Below are positions 15,188-23,658 of a DNA stretch of 25,008 nt, piece by piece. Each line of letters opens with the position of its first letter. The first letter of the stretch is position 1. The stretch lies in the NCBI GenBank assembly GCA_900756555.1, contig CAAEKP010000017.1:1-25008 (forward strand), read 5' to 3'. Source of the DNA: Peptococcaceae bacterium (GTDB lineage Bacteria; Bacillota; Peptococcia; Peptococcales; Peptococcaceae). The notes beneath the pieces are model-generated. The model saw nothing but the letters and a program-made list of their open reading frames with translations. It did no database searches and was not told the DNA's origin. The translations under genes and the position numbers were made by a program.

Positions 15188-15639
15188 TAATCATCCCCCA
15201 TTTCCAGCAGCAAAATTTCACTTTCGTCTATTTTTTCGCTAGACATTATCAAACATTCCGACCATAATCCCATTTTTCCGTTAAGTGGAACTTGAAACCC
15301 CTCTTGATTTAAAATCCCCATGTCCTTACAGCCCCAAGCCAAAATTTCGCAAACCTTAGCGACGTTCATCTGCCTTTTTTGAGGATTATTGTCCATACTT
15401 TCATAATAGTCAAACTCTATATTATCCACAAAATCACAAGCACTGGTGTAAATTTCTGGTTCGATTCCAAATTCTATCCGTTCACATTTATTGCAATATA
15501 ATTCAACACGAGCATCCTCAACATCACTAAAAATAATTCGCCGTAAACTTAATTTTTCTCCGCAGTATTTGCAAACACAACGATTCGCACGCTGCTTTAA
15601 CATTTCTATTCTACCTTTCACTTGGTATAAGTTTTTCAT
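15187..15639 (-). CDS. Zinc-ribbon-like protein of unknown function
   Basis: A 150-residue protein. A basic N-terminal helix is followed by a four-Cys zinc-ribbon pattern: Cys21, Cys23 and Cys26 in CVCKYCG and Cys49/Cys52 in CNKC. After it comes an acidic alpha/beta region with a further WGCKDMG and SEC and an acidic C-terminus (LLLEMGDD). I do not recognise the family. The ATG at 15639 is chosen because GAGGTG lies seven bases upstream; the frame extends to 15684, but that part overlaps a terminator hairpin. It is first in a coupled three-gene unit with the ABC ATPase and the 309-residue protein. The ribbon could bind zinc, nucleic acid or a partner. Confidence 0.75.
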   Translation of the reverse strand: MKNLYQVKGRIEMLKQRANRCVCKYCGEKLSLRRIIFSDVEDARVELYCNKCERIEFGIEPEIYTSACDFVDNIEFDYYESMDNNPQKRQMNVAKVCEILAWGCKDMGILNQEGFQVPLNGKMGLWSECLIMSSEKIDESEILLLEMGDD

Positions 15640-15654
15640 TGGTTTCACCTCATG

Positions 15655-15701
15655 TAAAAACACAAAAGAGCATCTTACAAACAAAGAATGCCCTTTCGTG
15701 T
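15655..15701 (-). terminator. Terminator/attenuator between phosphodiesterase gene and the three-gene cassette
   Basis: On the minus strand, ACACGAAAGGGCAT (from 15688-15701) pairs with ATGCTCTTTTGTGT (from 15660-15673) without a mismatch if two G-U pairs are allowed, and TTTTTAC follows. On the plus strand the G-U positions become mismatches, so it works in one direction. It lies 12 bases after the phosphodiesterase stop and ends just before the cassette ribosome binding site. Confidence 0.8.
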
Positions 15702-15713
15702 TCCTTCATTATT

Positions 15714-17717
15714 TTATTTTAAAATCTGATATATTGGCGCACCTTCGCATTGTGCAGGCATCCGCACACCCAGCAACACTGCTGCAGTTGGTGCCACATC
15801 CATATGTTTAATAATACGATCGGTTAAATAGTTTTCTTTAATTCCAGGACCCGCTGCCATAAAGATAGAACGTACAGAGGTTCCACAAGCTCCATCAATC
15901 GTTGAGAAACTATCCGCATGATCCGCTGTGTAACCTTCCGCAATATAGAAAATAATATCACCACTATCCGGCCCGCCTTCACCTAATAGAGCTGCATCTC
16001 TATTACGCAATGCTAATGCCACAATCCGATGTCCCGTTTTTTCATCTCGTAAACCATATAAATCTGTCATAATTTTCTCCTCCAGTTCATATTTATCAGC
16101 TGGATCAACAATGCCAAAAGGATCTCTCCCTTTTAGGTTTATAAAAATATGACAATAAGATGCTGTATGAGCTGTTGTTTTTGTCCAATCAATTTCTGGA
16201 ATATCCTTTCCAGTTTCATCTTTTTTCAATACAGTATAACCTAATTTTCTCATGTCATAAGCATTGACGCCACCCGTATTCAAACGGAAAGTTGCTGGAT
16301 CATGCTCTGGTGTTGTCTGACCATGGTCAGATACAATTAAAATTGTCCACCCTTCTTCCACTAATTCTAAAAACTCTCCAATATAATTATCGGTCTGAAT
16401 ATATACTTCTTCAAACAATTTTTGGCATACTTCTGGTGCTAACTTGCTTCCTTTTTTTAAATATTGTACTAACATATGCCCTTGCATATCTACATTGTGA
16501 AAATGTGAAAAAATAACATCGTAATTCTGCTCACGCGCCATATACTTGATACCGTTTGCATTCCACTGTGCTGAATGATCCCAGCTTGCTCTCATACACT
16601 TCGATACTAATTTTTCATCTGAACCACCTGCTAAACAAACTGGTTGTGGATAACCTACATTTTCTACTACGGTTTTCAGCAAGCTTTTTGGAGACCATAC
16701 CGTATCATCATGAAAATCCATTGCAGCAGAAACCCACATTCGCATACTACTTCCATCTTCTGCAAGCTCTAATACGCGCATACTACGATTTACCATCACT
16801 TTCTGATCATGACGAATCGATTCATCTACAATATCCTGAACAAATATATCCTTTTCCAGTGTAACAATTGGTTCGGTCGCTTTTTTACTCTTATAAATTG
16901 CAACTTTATCATAAACACCCTTTTCATTCTTCAATATCAAACATGGACGGTGAATGAATCCATTTGCCAATAACAATGTGCATTCTAATGCATCTATAGG
17001 GGCATCTACCCAGTTGGTAGCCGGTTTGATTGGTGAACTTACCATATCCATAGGTGTATCAGACAAATTCATAATATTTTCCTCAACAGTAGTTGTAACA
17101 CGCTGATTTTTCTTAACGGTTAGACGGTTGATCATCATACTCAGATCTCCGTCATCTTTTTTCTCTTCAGCTTCCATTCCTGTAATGAAGCAAGGCACTT
17201 CGCTATCAGAAGCTGCTTTTGTACGGAACGAAACAGTATTCACTTTTGGACTTGCTACCATTAAGAGGTCTGGCTCAACCTGTGCTGTGCCGACATTGAT
17301 TCCGCCAGGTTGAGTGCCATCAATTACATGAAGATTTTCACTGTCAGAACTTGGTGGCCATGCTGATCCTGGCCAATGCCACACTAATGTTTTTAATCCC
17401 GCTTCCGCTGTTACATTCCATAACTGTTCTGCTTTGCAATTTGCTGAATCAAAGTTATATTCAAGAATATCATGTTGTTTATTATGTCTATAATACCCTG
17501 TAATACCATGAACACGAACGGTTGCTCCTGTAGCCAATGTTGTCCACATAGGTGGCGTTACTGTCGGCTGGCCACCGATCATTTCATAGTCAAACTGTGC
17601 AGCTCCCATTTGCAGAAACTTTTTCGTATTTGGCATTTTTCCTTCTTCTAAATATTTTTTTGTAATTCTAGGATCCATACCATCAATCCCAAGTACTAAT
17701 ACTTTTTTCCGTTCCAT
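15714..17717 (-). CDS. Type I phosphodiesterase / nucleotide pyrophosphatase family hydrolase (alkaline phosphatase superfamily)
   Basis: A 667-residue protein without signal peptide, so probably cytosolic. The metal-hydrolase core is intact: Asp12 in LGIDGMDP, the Thr54 nucleophile in PTVTPPMWTTLATG, His70 in VHGITGYY, the Asp/His pair in SHFHNVDMQGH near 405-415, VSDHG near 463 and a late HTASYCHIF. Families with this core cleave phosphodiesters, phosphonates or sulfate esters. Length and the large middle insertion (about 120-360) do not match one well-known substrate group. GGAGGAATA precedes the ATG at 17717. It follows the DASS anion transporter on the same strand, suggesting that the transporter imports the substrate or moves the product. 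A paralogue begins at the left edge of the window. Confidence 0.9.
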   Translation of the reverse strand: MERKKVLVLGIDGMDPRITKKYLEEGKMPNTKKFLQMGAAQFDYEMIGGQPTVTPPMWTTLATGATVRVHGITGYYRHNKQHDILEYNFDSANCKAEQLWNVTAEAGLKTLVWHWPGSAWPPSSDSENLHVIDGTQPGGINVGTAQVEPDLLMVASPKVNTVSFRTKAASDSEVPCFITGMEAEEKKDDGDLSMMINRLTVKKNQRVTTTVEENIMNLSDTPMDMVSSPIKPATNWVDAPIDALECTLLLANGFIHRPCLILKNEKGVYDKVAIYKSKKATEPIVTLEKDIFVQDIVDESIRHDQKVMVNRSMRVLELAEDGSSMRMWVSAAMDFHDDTVWSPKSLLKTVVENVGYPQPVCLAGGSDEKLVSKCMRASWDHSAQWNANGIKYMAREQNYDVIFSHFHNVDMQGHMLVQYLKKGSKLAPEVCQKLFEEVYIQTDNYIGEFLELVEEGWTILIVSDHGQTTPEHDPATFRLNTGGVNAYDMRKLGYTVLKKDETGKDIPEIDWTKTTAHTASYCHIFINLKGRDPFGIVDPADKYELEEKIMTDLYGLRDEKTGHRIVALALRNRDAALLGEGGPDSGDIIFYIAEGYTADHADSFSTIDGACGTSVRSIFMAAGPGIKENYLTDRIIKHMDVAPTAAVLLGVRMPAQCEGAPIYQILK

Positions 17718-17852
17718 TCTATATTCCTCCTAATAAAATTTGAACTATAACTGACTTTTTAGTCAAAATAACTATACGACACATTTCAGTTCATTAGTAG
17801 ATAGCGCTTTACGGTTATGGTAAACAGCTACACATATTTCTGTTACACTTAC

Positions 17853-19313
17853 TTAAAAAATAATTGCTCCCAATGGTAATCCTATAATAACCGTAACAGC
17901 AATGCTCACAATTGCCATCAACCAGCCATATTTATACGCATTCCCTCTGCCAATCCAATCGTTGGTGAACAACAGAGCTGCTGTTGCAGAACCACCTGGT
18001 GTTGCAACAGCTGTAGCAATAGAGAATGAAAATAACACTGACATCGCAATAGGATCTCCACCCAACTGAATGCAAAACGAATATAATACAGGCGTTAATA
18101 ATGCGGCTAATACAAGATTGTGTGCAACCTGCGTCAATAAACCGGCTATTACTAAAAATACTACACAAAACGCCATACCGTTAAAATGTGAAAACACCGG
18201 AGACATTAATTCTACTAAAAATTTAATTACGCCCACTTCTTCATTACTCATTGCGGCAGATACTGGCATTGTAGCTACAAACATGATAATCATTTCCCAG
18301 TTCATACCATCTTTCGCACACTGTGCAAAATCAAAGGACACTTTTCCTTTAATCTTTAACATAGCCATCAATACAAGTACAAATACTAAAGAACCAGTGA
18401 TACCCAGTGTGTTAAAGAATTTCGCAATAAATAACTCTTTCGGTAAAATACTTGGCGCAAACATAGCAAACATAAATAGGCAAAGGAAAAATGCCGCAAT
18501 TTTTTGCTCACCTGTCATTGTAGTATGTCGTAGTTCTTCAAACATATCACCTACGCCATCAAACTTCGAGATATCTGGACGTACAATAAATTTCATAATT
18601 AACATATAAATTGCTAAGCATACTACTGTAATTATAAATGTCAATATCGTAAAACCACCAAAGTCAACTGTCAAACCGCCTGACACAGTGGAAAGTGAAC
18701 CTAAAACCATAACCTGTACTGCTTTAAACGGGAACACTGCAAAACCTAACATTGCAGAATAAACAATCCCTGCTAACATTACCACTGGATATTTTTCCAA
18801 TTTTCCGTAACCTAAGGTTTCACATACATTATAGAAAATACTAAATAAAAGTAAAATCGCTGTAAACAAACTTACTGTAGCCCCTAATACATATGCAGCT
18901 ATAAATACCATCAAGCTAAATACATAAGGACGTCCAATACAGATTTTGCGGCTGATGAACCAGTTCGCAATAATACGACTTAAACCAATTTTGTCCATAT
19001 ATGCTGCAAAAATAAATAAAAATATACACAAAACAGTGTTAACTGGAGCACCAAAGCCAGCCATTAAAGCTTGATTCACAGTTTGATAACCAGAAAGCCC
19101 TAACGCCAATACTCCTAACATACTTGGCCAAACAAATCCAATTGTAGTCCAGCCCCAAAGTAACCCAATAAAAATACCCAAGACCTTCATACCAATAGGC
19201 TCTAGAGAACCCCAAGGTTCTAAATAACCGATGCCAAACATCAAAACAATTGTAATAACAGTATTAATCCAATATACGAAATCCTTATTCTTTGTTTCTT
19301 TCTGCATTGTCAT
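17853..19313 (-). CDS. DASS/SLC13-type anion transporter
   Basis: A 486-residue membrane protein with about eleven or more hydrophobic segments and the inverted-repeat layout of divalent anion:sodium symporters. Both substrate/sodium Ser-Asn-Thr hairpin motifs are altered: the first reads LGATVSLFTA (near residue 142) and the second AHNLVLAALLTP (near 412), so a classical dicarboxylate or sulfate preference should not be assumed. The late ATPGGSATAALLF segment is also typical of this group. GGAG precedes the ATG at 19313 by eight bases; a second ATG is two codons on. It is preceded by a LysR gene and followed by a phosphodiesterase, so an organic phosphate, phosphonate or sulfonate anion is plausible, by context only. 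Confidence 0.85.
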   Translation of the reverse strand: MTMQKETKNKDFVYWINTVITIVLMFGIGYLEPWGSLEPIGMKVLGIFIGLLWGWTTIGFVWPSMLGVLALGLSGYQTVNQALMAGFGAPVNTVLCIFLFIFAAYMDKIGLSRIIANWFISRKICIGRPYVFSLMVFIAAYVLGATVSLFTAILLLFSIFYNVCETLGYGKLEKYPVVMLAGIVYSAMLGFAVFPFKAVQVMVLGSLSTVSGGLTVDFGGFTILTFIITVVCLAIYMLIMKFIVRPDISKFDGVGDMFEELRHTTMTGEQKIAAFFLCLFMFAMFAPSILPKELFIAKFFNTLGITGSLVFVLVLMAMLKIKGKVSFDFAQCAKDGMNWEMIIMFVATMPVSAAMSNEEVGVIKFLVELMSPVFSHFNGMAFCVVFLVIAGLLTQVAHNLVLAALLTPVLYSFCIQLGGDPIAMSVLFSFSIATAVATPGGSATAALLFTNDWIGRGNAYKYGWLMAIVSIAVTVIIGLPLGAIIF

Positions 19314-19373
19314 AATCTCATCTCCTGAAAACTTTCATACTCCTTCAATAGGTGCAAATAGTTCAATCTTTTT

Positions 19374-19443
19374 ATGAATCGATTCATTTGATACTTTCAT
19401 TATAGTTTCTTCCCGACATTTGCATAGATATCACTTATGGATA
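19374..19443 (-). promoter_or_regulatory. Control region of the DASS transporter: -10, LysR-type site and palindrome
   Basis: On the minus strand TATAAT (19399-19404) is a perfect -10 with no good -35 at the right distance, as at activator-dependent promoters. TATC-N7-GATA (19429-19443) lies about 44 bases upstream of the expected start and fits a LysR-type activator site. Just downstream of the start is a perfect 14-bp palindrome, ATGAATCGATTCAT (19374-19387). Confidence 0.6.
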
Positions 19444-19492
19444 CCCGTGTACTGTTACACATATTTATCATAAGCATATTTATTAAACGCAT

Positions 19493-19542
19493 AAAAATAG
19501 AGCCAACACCTAAAATTTCTCTTAAGTGTTGACTCTATTTTT
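19493..19542 (-). terminator. Terminator of the LysR gene
   Basis: On the minus strand a 17-bp stem (AAAAATAGAG and TCAACAC against GTGTTGG and CTCTATTTTT, one G-U) follows and slightly overlaps the LysR stop codon, ending in a T-run. It separates the regulator transcript from the transporter. Confidence 0.85.
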
Positions 19543-20437
19543 AATATAGACGTCTATAATAATCCAAATAATAGTCTGTAAAAACTTGACATGCCTCTGA
19601 TTTCATCCGTTTTTGTTTTAGTATTCCATTTTCAAAAAAGATTTTATCTCTTAGTGGTATTTCACTTATCTCATCCCAAATCACATATTTAGGTTTCCGA
19701 AAGGCAATGAACAAACAATCTGTTTCAACTGCCATCTCATGAAACACTTGACTATTACTTACTTCGTATTTAATATTTGGTTTTCCAATATTTTTAAAAA
19801 CCCGTTCTGTCAACGACAATGAATTACTGTAGGGTTTAAAATTAAGCAAAGGCAATTCACCAAGGGTAGCCAATGAAATCGTCTTATATTTTTTTAAATA
19901 CGGATTGTTGTTCGCAGCATAAACCATTAAACGATCTTTCGCTACAGGAAGGAACTCTAATGTTTCTGGAATTTGATAATCAAATGATGCTTCATTAATC
20001 ACTCTGCTAATTAATCCCACACAACCATCTTCTGCTAAATAATGAATAATATCTACTGTAGCCATATTTTTAATCGAAAAATTTATATCTGGATACTTTT
20101 TGGCAAACGACTTATATAACGGCGCATAACCTGTCCAGATCGTTGCTTCCGTTAAAATATCAATTTTTCCACGAATTCGTTCATTATACGGATTACCCCC
20201 GCCTATGCCGTCATACAATTCCACAATCTTCTCAAATGTTTTCACAACCTTTTCGCCTTGTTCTGTTAAAAACACACCTTTGGGACTGCGATGAAAAATT
20301 TCTATTTTTAAATCATTTTCTACTGCAGCAATAATTCTACTTAACTGTTGCTGATTTAAATAAAGTGTCTGACTGGCTTTATTGATAGATTTCCATTTTG
20401 ATACTTCTATAACATATCGCATATCATTGATTTTCAT
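19541..20437 (-). CDS. LysR-family regulator, probably of the DASS/phosphodiesterase genes
   Basis: A 298-residue protein. Residues about 1-60 carry the winged helix-turn-helix (MRYVIEVSKWKSINKASQTL, NQQQLSRIIAAVENDLKIEI, FHRSPKGVFLTEQG), followed by a two-lobe effector domain. It lies directly upstream of, and in the same direction as, the transporter, which is less common than the divergent layout. The ribosome binding site is weak (GGTG six to seven bases from the ATG), in keeping with low expression of a regulator. AT-rich codon use matches the transporter and phosphodiesterase, so the three probably moved together. Confidence 0.92.
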   Translation of the reverse strand: MKINDMRYVIEVSKWKSINKASQTLYLNQQQLSRIIAAVENDLKIEIFHRSPKGVFLTEQGEKVVKTFEKIVELYDGIGGGNPYNERIRGKIDILTEATIWTGYAPLYKSFAKKYPDINFSIKNMATVDIIHYLAEDGCVGLISRVINEASFDYQIPETLEFLPVAKDRLMVYAANNNPYLKKYKTISLATLGELPLLNFKPYSNSLSLTERVFKNIGKPNIKYEVSNSQVFHEMAVETDCLFIAFRKPKYVIWDEISEIPLRDKIFFENGILKQKRMKSEACQVFTDYYLDYYRRLY

Positions 20438-20535
20438 TTTTCACCAGCTTTCCATTTTTCCTGTTATCAAGGTGTAGCAATAAACAATAGTCAATAATCA
20501 TCAATATAAAATTAACTCTCTGCCTATTTTCCTCT

Positions 20536-21438
20536 TTACACAATACCGCGAACTTCAGAAATATTCCGTAGGCCGTTTTCTTCACAGTACCGTTCCATAC
20601 CGGCAATTACATCTAACGCTTTATCCGGCTTCATGAAGGTTGCGGTACCAATCTGCACCACCGTAGCGCCAGCCATGATAAATTCCACCGCATCCTGCCA
20701 GGTGCTGATGCCGCCCATGCCCATCACAGGGATATCCACTGCTTTACATACCTGATTTACCATACGCAGCGCGATTGGTTTGATTGCCGGGCCGGATAAA
20801 CCGGCATAGCCGTTGTTGAACACCGGCTGTCTTTTTTTTATATCAATGGCTAAGCCCAAGAAGGTGTTCACCAGAGAAACGCCGTCGGCGCCTTCTGCCT
20901 CGCAGGCTTTGGCTAAGTCCACAATATTTTCCGCGTTTGGCGATAATTTTACCACCATCTTGTGCTTACACACTTTGCGGATAGTGCGCACTACCTCCTG
21001 CGCCATATCAGTTTTTACACCAAAATTCATGCCGCCCTGCTTCACGTTTGGACAGGAGATGTTCAACTCCAAAATATCCAGCTGCTCACGGTTGAGCCGT
21101 TCCACTGCTTCAATATAATCTTCCATGCTGTGGCCGCCCACATTGACCAGATTGACCAAATCCAGACTATTCACCCAATCCAAATCCTTCTGGATAAATC
21201 CTTCCACACCTGGATTTTCCAGCCCCACGCTGTTCATAATGCCGGAGGGCGTTTCCCAGATACGAATGCCCTCGTTACCGCCGCGAGCATGTAAGGTCAG
21301 CCCTTTGGAGGAAATGCCGCCCAGCTTTTCAATGGGAAACAGTTCGTTGTACTCCCGCCCAAAACCAAAGGTACCAGAGGCCATCACCACCGGATTTTTA
21401 AAGGTTACGCCTGCAAACTCTGTCGTCAGTCTACTCAT
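20536..21438 (-). CDS. pyrD: Dihydroorotate dehydrogenase B, catalytic subunit
   Basis: A 300-residue class 1B enzyme oxidising dihydroorotate to orotate with NAD through PyrK. The active-site base Cys129 is in ELNISCPNVKQGG; GxFGFGREYNELFP and the FMN phosphate-binding GMGGISTWQDAVEFIMAGA are present. The start at 21438 follows GGAGGT and overlaps the pyrK end by eight bases; a longer frame runs back into pyrK but is an overlap artefact. It is the third gene of pyrC-pyrK-pyrD. In many Firmicutes pyrF and pyrE follow; here an AT-rich LysR/transporter block follows instead. Confidence 0.96.
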   Translation of the reverse strand: MSRLTTEFAGVTFKNPVVMASGTFGFGREYNELFPIEKLGGISSKGLTLHARGGNEGIRIWETPSGIMNSVGLENPGVEGFIQKDLDWVNSLDLVNLVNVGGHSMEDYIEAVERLNREQLDILELNISCPNVKQGGMNFGVKTDMAQEVVRTIRKVCKHKMVVKLSPNAENIVDLAKACEAEGADGVSLVNTFLGLAIDIKKRQPVFNNGYAGLSGPAIKPIALRMVNQVCKAVDIPVMGMGGISTWQDAVEFIMAGATVVQIGTATFMKPDKALDVIAGMERYCEENGLRNISEVRGIV

Positions 21439-22132
21439 CACCGAATACCTCCTCTGCTTTAAATATAGGGCCATCCTTGCACACTTTTTTGTTGCCGCCG
21501 CTGGTCTTGCAGGTGCACACCAGGCAAGCGCCCACACCGCAGCCCATGCGATTTTCCATGGACACATACAGCTGCGCTTTGGTGCCTTTTACTTTCTGTG
21601 CTAAAATTTTCATCATAATGTGTGGCCCACAGGTCATAATATAATCATATTCTTCTGGATTAATATCATCGGTGATATAACCGCCCACATTCACAGTCAG
21701 TTTGTCGCAGACTGCTTCATACTGCTCCCGCAGCAATGCTTCCTCCGTAAAGCCCAGATATAAGTCTACCGCATTGCCCTGCTCTTTCATCTTTTTCGCA
21801 GTCAGATACAATGGCGCCACGCCAATACCGCCGCCCACCAGAGCCACTTTGCCGCTCACCGCCGGGAAGCCATTGCCGTAAGGCCCCTGCACATCAATAG
21901 TATCGCCAGCTTTTAACTGCGCCAATAGTTCGGTGCCCTGCCCCACTACTTTAAACAAAAAACTGATACTTTCCTCATCACAATCAAAAATACTGATTGG
22001 CCGGGACAATACCGGGTACTCTCCCCACGCCCGCAGCATACAAAACTGACCCATCCTGCCATTAAACTGTCCTGCTGCTTTCAGCAGATAAAAATCCTTA
22101 CTGACTGCTTCATTGCTGATTACTGTTGCCAT
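21431..22132 (-). CDS. pyrK: Dihydroorotate dehydrogenase B, electron-transfer subunit (FAD, [2Fe-2S])
   Basis: A 233-residue flavoprotein that passes electrons from the FMN of PyrD to NAD. The FAD-binding RPIS motif is at 44-47, the NAD-binding VGGGIGVAPLYL near 98-109, and the cluster ligands Cys198, Cys203, Cys206 and Cys218 fit the CX4CX2CX(11-14)C pattern of PyrK. GGAGG is eight bases from the ATG at 22132. It overlaps pyrD by eight bases, so the two subunits are translationally coupled. Confidence 0.96.
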   Translation of the reverse strand: MATVISNEAVSKDFYLLKAAGQFNGRMGQFCMLRAWGEYPVLSRPISIFDCDEESISFLFKVVGQGTELLAQLKAGDTIDVQGPYGNGFPAVSGKVALVGGGIGVAPLYLTAKKMKEQGNAVDLYLGFTEEALLREQYEAVCDKLTVNVGGYITDDINPEEYDYIMTCGPHIMMKILAQKVKGTKAQLYVSMENRMGCGVGACLVCTCKTSGGNKKVCKDGPIFKAEEVFGDE

Positions 22133-22177
22133 ACGTTACGCCTCCGTTTATCCGTAATTACTTCCCTTATTTTCTGT

Positions 22178-23452
22178 TTACATACCATCCTGATAAACAA
22201 TATTGCCCTGGCAGATGGTGTATTTTACCCGCCCGGTCAGTCTTTCACCCACAAAAGGAGAGTTATGGGAGCGGGAATAAAACTCTTTTACCGTCCATTT
22301 TTCTTCCGGGTCAAAGATTACAATATCCGCCGGCCCGCCTTCTTCCAGCCTGCCACCCGGCAAGCCGTACAGTGTTGCCGGATTGACTGTCATTTTTTCC
22401 AGCAGTTTCATCAACGGCAGATAACCTTCATGCACCAGCTTGGTAATCCCCAGCCCCAGCGATGTTTCCAGACCAATCATGCCGCTGGATGCCTGCTGCA
22501 AGGTCTTTTTCTTCTTGCGGGCGGCGCTGTGCGGAGCGTGGTCAGTGGCAATGATATCAATGGTGCCGTCCTGCAATCCTTCAATAATTTTCTTTTTGTC
22601 CTCAAAGGTACGCAGTGGCGGATTTACCTTGGCGTAGGAGCCATGGGTCAACACCGCTGTTTCAGTTAAGGTGAAATGATGAGGAGTAGCCTCTGCTGTC
22701 ACATGAGCGCCCATCTTTTTGGCAAAACGCACCATCTCTACCGCATTGCCGGAGGATAAATGCTGAATGTGCAGCTTGGCCCCGGTCTGCAAGGCCAGCA
22801 TACAATCTCGCGCCACCAGCACATCTTCCGCCGCGTGGCTGGCGCCGCCCATGCCCAACTGCCGGGAGATTTGCCCCTCGTTGATGCCATTGTTTTCAAT
22901 CAGGGCTTCGTCTTCCTCATGCACGCTGATTGGACAATCCAGTTCTTTTGCTTTCTGCAAAGCGTGCTGCATCACAGACGTATCCGCAATGGCGTGCCCA
23001 TCGTCACTGAACCCTACCGCGCCCAGCTCATACAACTCGTCCATATCCACCATTTCTCTGCCCTGCAAGCCCTCGGTCACTGCTGCCACCTGCAAGACAT
23101 GAATCGGCATTTTCTTGGATTTTTCCAGCACATATTCCAAAGTAGCCGGATTATCCATTTCCGGTTTGGTATTAGCCATACAAACCACCGTGGTAAATCC
23201 GCCAGCCACAGCCGCCGCTGTCCCGCTCTGCATATCTTCCAAGTCGCTCAGCCCCGGATCACGAAAATGTACATGCACATCCACCAGTCCTGGCGCTACT
23301 ATTTTTCCTTCCGCATGAATAATTTTTTCATATTCTGGTCCTGGCATAAAAAAACCAATGCGGGCAATATGTTCCCCGTCAATCATGATATCGGTAATTT
23401 CATCACGACCAGTGGCCGGGTCCATCACCCGTCCGCCTTTAATCAAAATCAT
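22178..23452 (-). CDS. pyrC: Dihydroorotase
   Basis: A 424-residue amidohydrolase of the class I type, cyclising carbamoyl-aspartate to dihydroorotate. Zinc ligands His60 and His62 are in DVHVHFRDPG with substrate-binding Arg64; the metal-site DIIATDHAPHS motif is near residue 300. A His-rich ATPHHF segment is also present. The ATG at 23452 follows AGAAGG by seven bases; a longer frame to 23494 lacks a site and overlaps the promoter leader. First gene of pyrC-pyrK-pyrD. The 48-base leader holds no attenuator-like hairpins, so PyrR-type attenuation is not apparent at this spot. pyrB and the carbamoyl-phosphate synthase genes are not in the window. Confidence 0.96.
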   Translation of the reverse strand: MILIKGGRVMDPATGRDEITDIMIDGEHIARIGFFMPGPEYEKIIHAEGKIVAPGLVDVHVHFRDPGLSDLEDMQSGTAAAVAGGFTTVVCMANTKPEMDNPATLEYVLEKSKKMPIHVLQVAAVTEGLQGREMVDMDELYELGAVGFSDDGHAIADTSVMQHALQKAKELDCPISVHEEDEALIENNGINEGQISRQLGMGGASHAAEDVLVARDCMLALQTGAKLHIQHLSSGNAVEMVRFAKKMGAHVTAEATPHHFTLTETAVLTHGSYAKVNPPLRTFEDKKKIIEGLQDGTIDIIATDHAPHSAARKKKKTLQQASSGMIGLETSLGLGITKLVHEGYLPLMKLLEKMTVNPATLYGLPGGRLEEGGPADIVIFDPEEKWTVKEFYSRSHNSPFVGERLTGRVKYTICQGNIVYQDGM

Positions 23453-23506
23453 AAAAATGCCTTCTTTCTTACTTAATTCTTGCCTGTTACTCATCCCAAT
23501 ACTCAG

Positions 23507-23535
23507 ATTTTAGCATAATAACAGCAGTGCCGTAA
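23507..23535 (-). promoter_or_regulatory. Promoter of the pyrC-pyrK-pyrD operon
   Basis: An extended -10, TG-C-TAAAAT on the minus strand (TAAAAT at 23507-23512, TG at 23514-23515), with a weak -35 (TTACGG) 17 bases upstream. The expected start is about 48 bases before the pyrC ATG. Confidence 0.6.
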
Positions 23536-23574
23536 ACTATTTCCCCAAAATTTCTGTGTCTTTTCCACTATCTC

Positions 23575-23602
23575 TTGTGTATCTGCAAAAAACTGCTACA
23601 AT
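23575..23602 (+). promoter_or_regulatory. Promoter of the copZ-like gene
   Basis: TTGTGT (23575-23580), a 16-bp spacer, then TACAAT (23597-23602) with an extended TG element at 23594-23595. It is divergent from the pyrC promoter. Confidence 0.6.
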
Positions 23603-23658
23603 AAAAGAAAGAACAACACTGCATATTTTGGTTTTCTCCCAGAAAGAAGGAATTTCTT

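Noticed and set aside
17718..17852. Small hairpins (TGAC/GTCA and TTTAC/GTAAA) between transporter and phosphodiesterase genes
   Set aside because: Stems are too short and lack a proper T-run; the two genes are more likely co-transcribed.
21439..21567. Longer N-terminus for PyrD
   Set aside because: It lies inside pyrK in another frame; the PyrD family begins at MSRL with a good ribosome binding site.
23453..23500. PyrR attenuator before pyrC
   Set aside because: The leader is too short and has no competing hairpins.
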